NCBI GenBank assembly: GCA_934660965.1
Contig: CAKUIM010000009.1
Span: 5,684 to 69,683, forward strand
DNA length: 64,000 nucleotides
Direction: 5' to 3'
Source: an uncultured Oscillospiraceae bacterium
GTDB taxonomy: Bacteria; Bacillota; Clostridia; Oscillospirales; Oscillospiraceae
Part shown: piece by piece, positions 59,400 through 64,000 of the stretch
Layout of the letters: the number at the start of each line of letters is the position of its first letter
How positions within the stretch are numbered: the stretch's first letter is position 1
Notes under the pieces: generated by a model
Seen by the model: only the letters and a program-made list of their open reading frames with translations
Databases searched by the model: none
Told to the model about the DNA's origin: nothing
Made by a program: the position numbers and the translations under genes

Positions 59400-59441
59400 A
59401 AGCCCTGTGCCGGGATTTGTCCCGGCGCGGGGCTTCTTTTT
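59400..59441 (+). terminator. Terminator of amino acid ABC operon
   Basis: AAGCCC..GCCGGGA (59400-59415) pairs with TCCCGGC..GGGCTT (59420-59435), followed by CTTTTT. Confidence 0.9.
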
Positions 59442-59697
59442 CCGCCCTCCGCCCGCGCCCGCTCTGCGTCCCGGCCTGCCAGCCTATCGCGGCCCTTCTC
59501 TGCTGCTTTCGGCCCCTTCTGCCCCCGCTCCGCGTGCCCTGCACGCCTGCTTTCCCCTCCCATCCCAGCCTCAGTTTGCCCCTTCGTCTCCCGCCAGCCG
59601 CCGGCACGATTTCCGCTTTTTGTAAAAAATTGCAGAGAAAAATCCCTTGACATGGCTTATGTAAACCCATTCTGCATAAAAAGCGGGTTGGTCAACC

Positions 59698-59749
59698 TGT
59701 TGAAGCTCTGTGGAAAAGTCTGTGGAAGTTGTGGAAACCGTGTGGGAGC
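59698..59749. repeat. Five spaced TGTGGAA-type 9-mers (DnaA-box-like)
   Basis: 9-mers start at 59698 (TGTTGAAGC), 59709 (TGTGGAAAA), 59721 (TGTGGAAGT), 59730 (TGTGGAAAC) and 59741 (TGTGGGAGC). The inverse of a DnaA box is TGTGGATAA. Spacing of 9-12 bases is close to one helical turn. Confidence 0.6.
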
Positions 59750-59755
59750 TCATAT

Positions 59756-59794
59756 TATAAGGCCGCCTCCGCATGGCGCGGAGGCGGCCTTATA
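59756..59794. terminator. Strong hairpin, probable terminator of the 59870-60427 gene
   Basis: Perfect 17-bp arms TATAAGGCCGCCTCCGC (59756-59772) and its inverse (59778-59794), loop ATGGC. A/T-rich on both sides but without a long T-run. Confidence 0.7.
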
Positions 59795-59869
59795 CATTTT
59801 ACGCTGTATATAAAGTGCCGAAAAAATTATGGCCTCCCGCGCCCCCGGCCGGGCCGTTCCGGCCTCCGG

Positions 59870-60427
59870 TCAGCCCTTGAGCAGGGCGCGCATCTCCTTC
59901 TTCAGCTTCTTCTGGTTGGGCAGCTCCCGCTTCCGGGGCACCCGCTGTTCGTACTCGCCGGCAATCTCCGCCAGGGCGTCCCGGGAGAGATAGCGCAGCA
60001 GCGGCGTACACAGGGTCTGCATGGCGCAGAACATCCAGTAGGTGCTGCTCTGGGTCCAGGCCCCCTTGGCAAAGGCGCCCCCCTCGGCGGCGTATTCATA
60101 GTCCCGGCAGGCCTCCAGCATCATAAAGCGCACCACCGCCTCCGCCTGGGCAAGCTCCTCCGGCTCTGCCCCGGCCTCCAGCGCACCGATGATCTCGTCC
60201 ACATGGCCCCGCACCTGGGCGATGAAGGCGTCGTTGACCTTGGCGTCCTGCAAGGTGCGGTTTTTGAAGAGCATGATGGTGATGCTGCTCCTCCCGCTGC
60301 CCTCCAGCAGCTCCGTGATCGTCTTATTATACTCGTCATAGGCATTCCGGATGTCTGCCTCCGCCTTGGCGCACACGCCCTGCGCCTGCCCGGCCTGCTC
60401 CAGCTCCATCTCGTCCACTGTGGTCAC
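59870..60427 (-). CDS. Hypothetical protein, 185 residues
   Basis: Not recognised. The sequence is mainly helical (AKAEADIRNAYDEYNKTITELLEGSG, DAFIAQVRGHVDEIIGALEAG), with a hydrophobic patch around STYWMFCAMQTLCTPLLRYLS and a basic C-terminus (RKRELPNQKKLKKEMRALLKG). No signal peptide. GTG 60427 is only two bases from GGAG, so GTG 60418 may be the true start. A promoter and hairpin leader lie upstream. Confidence 0.65.
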   Translation of the reverse strand: MTTVDEMELEQAGQAQGVCAKAEADIRNAYDEYNKTITELLEGSGRSSITIMLFKNRTLQDAKVNDAFIAQVRGHVDEIIGALEAGAEPEELAQAEAVVRFMMLEACRDYEYAAEGGAFAKGAWTQSSTYWMFCAMQTLCTPLLRYLSRDALAEIAGEYEQRVPRKRELPNQKKLKKEMRALLKG

Positions 60428-60439
60428 CGCTCCTTACCC

Positions 60440-60496
60440 GCCGCCCCTTCGGGCGGCCTTTTCCCCATTTTATACCAGACCTGGGCCCCAAGTCAA
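60440..60496 (-). promoter_or_regulatory. Promoter and leader hairpin of the 185-residue gene
   Basis: On the minus strand TTGACT (60496-60491), a 16-base spacer and TATAAA (60474-60469). GCCGCCC (60440-60446) and GGGCGGC (60451-60457) form a hairpin in the leader just before the ribosome site. Confidence 0.65.
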
Positions 60497-60561
60497 TCTC
60501 CCCCCGCACCCCGACGCAGAAAAGGGCCGCCCCAGCCTTGCCAGAGCAGCCCTTTGCGCAT

Positions 60562-62415
60562 TTAGTTGTCTTTCCTTCTGCCCAGCAGCATCCGCGTGGA
60601 GTTGAGCACCGCGATCACCGTCACGCCCACATCGGCGAACACCGCCGCCCACATGTTGGCCTTGCCCAGGGCGCCCAGCAGCAGGAACAGCCCCTTCACC
60701 ACCAGGGAGAACACGATGTTCTGCCAGGCGATGGACATGCACTTGCGGGCGATGGACATGGCCTCCGGCAGCTTCTCCAGGTCGTCGTCCATGAACACCA
60801 CGTCCGCCGCCTCGATGGCCGCGTCCGAGCCCATGGCGCCCATGGCGATACCCACGTCCGCCCGGGAGAGCACCGGCGCGTCGTTCACGCCGTCGCCCAC
60901 ATAGGCAAGAGCACCGGCCGACGCGCGCTTTTCCATCAGCGCCTCCAGCTCATTGACCTTATCTGCGGGCAGCAGCTGGGCGTGAACCTCATCCAGGCCG
61001 ATGCGCGCACCCACCGCGTCGCCCACCTTCCGGCTGTCGCCGGTGAGCATCACGGTGTACACGCCCTGGGCATGGAGCTTGGCAATCACGTCGGGGGTGG
61101 TGTCCTTGATCTGGTCGGCAATAACCAGGCAGCCCAGGTATTTCCCGTCCAGGGCCACGTGGACCAGCGTCCCCACGTCCTCCACGTCCCGGGCCTTGAG
61201 GCCCAGGCGCTCCATCAGCCGGGCGCTGCCGGCGGCGGCGCTCCTGCCGTCCACCGTGGCCGTCAGGCCGTAGCCCGCGGCCTCCTGAATATCACTCACC
61301 CGACCTTCGTCGATCTCCCGGCCGTAGGCCCGGCGCAGGGACTGGGCGATGGGGTGGCTGCTCTGACTCTCCACCAGGGCCGCGCAGGCGAGCAGCTCGT
61401 CCTCGCTCACGCCCGCCTCGGGGTAGCGCGCCGCCACCTCGAAGCTGCCCCGGGTTAGGGTGCCGGTCTTGTCAAAGGCCACCGTGCGGGTTTTGCTCAG
61501 CAGCTCCATATAGTTGCCGCCCTTGACGAGGATGCCCCGGGAGGACGCCCCGCCGATGCCGCCGAAGAAGGTCAGCGGCACCGAGATCACCAGCGCGCAG
61601 GGGCAGGAGATGACCAGGAACATCAGCGCGCGCTGAATCCAGGTGGCCCACTGCCCGGTGATGAGGGACGGGACAATGGCCAGCACCACCGCACCGCCCA
61701 CCACCGCGGGGGTATAGTAGCGGGCAAACTTGGTGATAAAGTTCTCCGTTTTCGCCTTCTTGGAGGCGGAGTTCTCCACCAGGTCCAGAATCTTGGCCGC
61801 GGTGGACTCCCCGAATGGCTTGGTCACCCGGATGCGCAGCAGCCCCGTCAGGTTGATGCAGCCGGCCAGGGCGTCGGTACCGGGGGCCACGTCCCGGGGC
61901 AGCGACTCGCCGGTGAGGGCCGCGGTGTTCACCGAGGATACGCCCTCCATCACCGTGCCGTCCAGGGGGATCTTCTCGCCGGGGCGCACCTGGATGATGT
62001 CGCCGGGGGCGACTTCCTCCGGATCCACCGTCTCGGTGCCGCCCTCTCGCTCCACATGGGCGCTGTCCGGCCGGATATCCATCAAATCGGAGATGGAGCG
62101 GCGGGACTTATCCACCGCGCAGCTCTGGAACAGCTCGCCCACCTGGTAGAAGAGCATCACGCCCACCGCCTCGCCATACTCGCCCAGGGCCAGGGCGCCC
62201 ACGGTGGCCACCGCCATGAGGAAGTTCTCATCAAAGACCTGACCGTGGGCGATGTTGCGCACCGCCCGCCACAGCACATCCCAGCCAACGATGAAGTAGG
62301 CCGCCAGATACGCCAGCAGCTGCCAGATGCCCGCCGGCACCGCGAACCGGGCCAGCAGCAGCGCCGCCGCCCCCGCCAGAATGCGGTACAGGCTCTTTTT
62401 CTGCTTCTTGGTCAT
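60562..62415 (-). CDS. Heavy-metal P1B-type ATPase (CadA/ZntA-like)
   Basis: This 617-residue P-type ATPase has eight expected helices, the actuator TGES (in AALTGESLPRDV), the membrane metal site CPC (in VISCPCALVISVP), the phosphorylation site DKTGTLT, the HP motif in SQSSHPIAQSLR and the hinge GDGVNDAPVL. CPC with the CadC-like regulator suggests export of Cd, Zn or Pb. The N-terminal metal-binding domain is missing and is supplied as a separate 72-residue protein by the preceding gene. ATG 62415 is used; GTG 62418 is also possible. Confidence 0.93.
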   Translation of the reverse strand: MTKKQKKSLYRILAGAAALLLARFAVPAGIWQLLAYLAAYFIVGWDVLWRAVRNIAHGQVFDENFLMAVATVGALALGEYGEAVGVMLFYQVGELFQSCAVDKSRRSISDLMDIRPDSAHVEREGGTETVDPEEVAPGDIIQVRPGEKIPLDGTVMEGVSSVNTAALTGESLPRDVAPGTDALAGCINLTGLLRIRVTKPFGESTAAKILDLVENSASKKAKTENFITKFARYYTPAVVGGAVVLAIVPSLITGQWATWIQRALMFLVISCPCALVISVPLTFFGGIGGASSRGILVKGGNYMELLSKTRTVAFDKTGTLTRGSFEVAARYPEAGVSEDELLACAALVESQSSHPIAQSLRRAYGREIDEGRVSDIQEAAGYGLTATVDGRSAAAGSARLMERLGLKARDVEDVGTLVHVALDGKYLGCLVIADQIKDTTPDVIAKLHAQGVYTVMLTGDSRKVGDAVGARIGLDEVHAQLLPADKVNELEALMEKRASAGALAYVGDGVNDAPVLSRADVGIAMGAMGSDAAIEAADVVFMDDDLEKLPEAMSIARKCMSIAWQNIVFSLVVKGLFLLLGALGKANMWAAVFADVGVTVIAVLNSTRMLLGRRKDN

Positions 62416-62464
62416 CACGCATCAACTCTCTTCATCTTGCCGCCCGGCGCCCGGGCGGGCCTTG

Positions 62465-62683
62465 TCACATCACAATGGTGCAGTCGGGCTCCACCTTGCG
62501 GCAGCACTTCACAACGCCCTTCATCAGCTCGTCAAAGCCCTCGTCCGCCGCCTCGATGGTCAGCTTCTGGGCCAGGAAGTTCACGCTCACCGCCGTCACG
62601 CCGGGCAGCTTGGCAATGGCCTCCTCCATCTTCCGGGCGCAGTTGGCGCAGTCCAGATCCTCCAGCTTATACGTCTTTTTCAT
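62465..62683 (-). CDS. Heavy-metal-associated (HMA) domain protein
   Basis: This 72-residue ferredoxin-fold protein has the metal-binding LDCANCARKMEEAIAKLPGV, with Cys12 and Cys15, and a later CC pair. LDCANCA is the motif of CadA N-terminal domains. It probably hands metal to, or senses metal for, the ATPase encoded 50 bases downstream. AGGAGAG lies before the ATG. Confidence 0.92.
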   Translation of the reverse strand: MKKTYKLEDLDCANCARKMEEAIAKLPGVTAVSVNFLAQKLTIEAADEGFDELMKGVVKCCRKVEPDCTIVM

Positions 62684-62717
62684 GCTTCATGCTCTCCTTT
62701 TCTCCGGGCCGTGCCGG

Positions 62718-63116
62718 TCATTCCGCAATATGTTCCATTCCCTGGGCAATAATCTTGCGCACATGGTCGTCGGCCAGGGAGTAGAATACCGTTTTCCCGT
62801 CCCGCCGGGGCTTCACCAGGCGGTTCGCCTTGAGGATGCGCAGCTGGTGGGATACCGCCGACTGGGTCAGGCTCAAGAGCTTGGCAATGTCGCACACGCA
62901 AAGCTCCGCCTCAAAAAGGGCGTACAGGATCTTGATGCGGGTAGAGTCCCCGAACACCTTGAACAGCTCCGAGAGGTCATAAAGGGTCTCGTCATCTGGC
63001 ATCTCATCCATCACCTGCTCCACCGTGCTCTCGTGAACGCACAGGAAGCCGCACTGCTCCACCTCGCCCTGCCCCTCCGGGGCCCGGCTGACATCCCGCT
63101 GGGTCTGCTGTTCCAT
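62718..63116 (-). CDS. ArsR/SmtB family metal sensor (CadC-like)
   Basis: This 132-residue winged-helix repressor has the helix-turn-helix LLSLTQSAVSHQLRILKANRLV and the metal motif ELCVCDIAKLL (both Cys of the alpha-3 site). An N-terminal pair Cys22 and Cys26 (QCGFLCVHE) matches the extra cysteines of CadC, so Cd(II)/Pb(II) sensing is likely. ATG 63116 is preferred to GTG 63125, since GGAG is ten bases before it. It heads the operon and its operator overlaps its own promoter. Confidence 0.92.
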   Translation of the reverse strand: MEQQTQRDVSRAPEGQGEVEQCGFLCVHESTVEQVMDEMPDDETLYDLSELFKVFGDSTRIKILYALFEAELCVCDIAKLLSLTQSAVSHQLRILKANRLVKPRRDGKTVFYSLADDHVRKIIAQGMEHIAE

Positions 63117-63138
63117 ATCATCCACGCTCCATTCAATA

Positions 63139-63192
63139 ACATATGCTCATCTGTTCACATGTTATGATATGACTTTCTTCCCCATTTGTCAA
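63139..63192 (-). promoter_or_regulatory. Promoter and CadC/ArsR-type operator of the metal efflux operon
   Basis: On the minus strand TTGACA (63192-63187), a 17-base spacer and TATCAT (63169-63164). Directly downstream, ACATATGCTCAT (63139-63150) and CTGTTCACATGT (63151-63162) form an imperfect 12+12 dyad (8 of 12 positions), similar to ArsR/SmtB family operators with TGAACA-type half sites. Confidence 0.82.
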
Positions 63193-63235
63193 CCCCCGGA
63201 TGCAAAAATTCTTGCCTGCCGGGCACAAGGGCGGG

Positions 63236-63283
63236 CAAAAACGGCGGCAGGGCCGGGCAGAAAACTCTGCCCGGCCCTGCCGC
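63236..63283 (-). terminator. Terminator of V-ATPase subunit D transcript
   Basis: An 18-bp perfect stem (63244-63261 with 63266-63283), loop AAAC/GTTT; on the minus strand CGTTTTTG follows. Confidence 0.92.
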
Positions 63284-63328
63284 TTGGACATTTACGGAAC
63301 CTCCCGCCTCTGCCGGGCGCAGCGCCCT

Positions 63329-64000
63329 TCAGGAGCGAAACTGTTCGACTGCTTTTTGATCCCGGACGCGCTGTTCCTCGATGGCCTGATCCAGGAGCAT
63401 ATCCTTGACCTTCATCAGCCGGGTGGTGGTGGCCCGGTCGTTCTCATCCAGCTTCATGGAAATGTAGCGGATGGCCTCCTGGGTCTGGGGAATCATCACG
63501 TATTCCAGGGCATTGACGCGCCGGCGGGTCTTTTCGATCTCCTCCGCCAGCAGCTGGGCCGTCTTTTCGATCTGGGCCAGCTTGAGCATGGACTGGAACA
63601 CGTCGCCCAGGGCCTCCACCGCACCGTCCAGCTCGCCGGAGGTGTTGGCAAAGCCATAGGGGAAGATGTCGCCGGTGTCGTCGGTGCGGGTCTTATAGTG
63701 GTAGACGGGCACGTTGACGCTCATCACGTTCTGGAAGGTCATATCCAGCTCCACGCTCTGCTTGGGGTACATCAGGGCCTGCTCCATGGCCGGGCCGCTC
63801 ATCAGCGCGGAGGCCACGGTGAAGGAGCCGTGGACCTGCATCAGCTCCTCCTCCACCCGGGTGCGCAGGGCGCGCACCTCCCGGACGGTGTCGAGGAACT
63901 GCTTCATCAGCTCGTCCCGCTTGTCCTTGAGGAGCTTATGCCCCCGCTGGGCGGTCTTGAGCTTGCCCTTGAGCCGGGTCAGCTCCATCCGGGTGGGGTT
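63329..64000 (-). CDS. ntpD: V-type ATP synthase subunit D (5' end outside window)
   Basis: The visible ~223 residues are the central-stalk subunit D of a V/A-type ATPase: NPTRMELTRLKGKLKTAQRGHKLLKDKRDELMKQF at the start, a long helical hairpin, and EEIEKTRRRVNALEYVMIPQTQEAIRYISMKLDE near the end. The family usually begins only one or two residues before NPT, so the start codon lies just past base 64000. It couples ATP turnover in the A3B3 head to the membrane rotor. It is the last gene of its transcript, ending at a strong terminator. Confidence 0.95.
   Translation of the reverse strand, partial: NPTRMELTRLKGKLKTAQRGHKLLKDKRDELMKQFLDTVREVRALRTRVEEELMQVHGSFTVASALMSGPAMEQALMYPKQSVELDMTFQNVMSVNVPVYHYKTRTDDTGDIFPYGFANTSGELDGAVEALGDVFQSMLKLAQIEKTAQLLAEEIEKTRRRVNALEYVMIPQTQEAIRYISMKLDENDRATTTRLMKVKDMLLDQAIEEQRVRDQKAVEQFRS

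Larger units (their letters stand above)
59442..59869. other. Non-coding stretch with DnaA-box-like array and strong hairpin
   Basis: No credible gene is found here. 59442-59640 is C-rich with nothing evident. 59645-59651 contains TTGACA without a clear -10. 59686-59749 has a GGTTG/CAACC dyad and five TGTGGAA-like 9-mers. 59756-59794 is a 17-bp inverted repeat that can terminate the minus-strand gene row. Confidence 0.7.

Noticed and set aside
59442..59640. Small proline/serine-rich ORFs in three plus-strand frames after the amino acid transporter
   Set aside because: They are low-complexity translations of C-rich DNA without ribosome sites, downstream of a strong terminator.
59640..59800. 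Chromosomal origin oriC
   Set aside because: DnaA-box-like 9-mers are present, but there is no dnaA, dnaN, rpmH or clear AT-rich unwinding element nearby.

Overview
The window is a high-GC (roughly two-thirds G+C by eye) low-complexity-codon Firmicutes chromosome segment. RNase Y, a PdaB-type spore deacetylase, a SpoVB/YabM-like flippase next to mazG and rqcP, a DAP-type MurE and a V-type ATPase subunit D together point to a spore-forming clostridium. The dispersed CTCCCTC..GAGGGAG repeats and high GC suggest an Oscillospiraceae-like gut bacterium; that placement is inference.

Layout. 1-8016: an operon with a dipeptide/oligopeptide ABC transporter (binding protein, two permeases, two ATPases) followed by three translationally coupled cell-wall peptide enzymes (S66 LD-carboxypeptidase, class A beta-lactamase-like hydrolase, SH3-NlpC/P60 endopeptidase), read as muropeptide uptake and recycling. 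8091-9457: ECF sigma factor with a membrane anti-sigma-like partner. 9631-18135: GlmU-like uridylyltransferase, M55 D-aminopeptidase, NYN-LOTUS protein, RecJ, Rel, MurE. 18197-22309 (minus): MiaB, MreD, PBP2. 22499-24448 (minus): ferredoxin-nitroreductase and iron alcohol dehydrogenase.

The main discovery is at 24731-36294. A pdaB-like gene is cut in two: its C-terminal part is at 24731-24966 and its N-terminal part at 35754-36294, both on the minus strand. Between them lies a 10,787-bp element with a serine recombinase at one end. Joining the halves at a shared TC dinucleotide restores one 258-codon reading frame and recreates the family motif WDVDSLDWK. Both element ends carry the same 18-bp arm (16/18 identical, inverted) exactly 6 bp from the core, and the rebuilt chromosomal target is also a dyad. 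This has the form of a skin-like element that could be excised during sporulation. Its cargo is a TetR-regulated operon for uptake and CoA-dependent metabolism of an unknown carboxylate: symporter with small membrane partner, flavin reductase, acyl-CoA/AMP ligase, ketosynthase III-like protein, MaoC hydratase, secreted NHL propeller.

36531-43459 (plus): MaoC protein, RmlA, purine nucleoside phosphorylase with an MtaD-type deaminase, then the flippase-mazG-HU-rqcP group. 43541-43947: cluster of palindromic repeats. 43936-49196 (minus): VanZ-like protein, a small unknown, an SLH surface protein with a long structured leader, GalE. 49381-56824 (plus): dCMP deaminase, BceAB-type ABC transporter, RNase Y, DUF2156 and GNAT proteins. 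56999-59368: polar amino acid ABC transporter. 59369-59869: non-coding, with a helically spaced DnaA-box-like array. 59870-64000 (minus): unknown protein, a CadC-HMA-P-type ATPase metal efflux operon, and the start-truncated V-ATPase subunit D.

Many promoters match the sigma-A consensus with 17-bp spacing, and strong GC-rich hairpin terminators separate most transcription units. No tRNA, rRNA or CRISPR array was seen.
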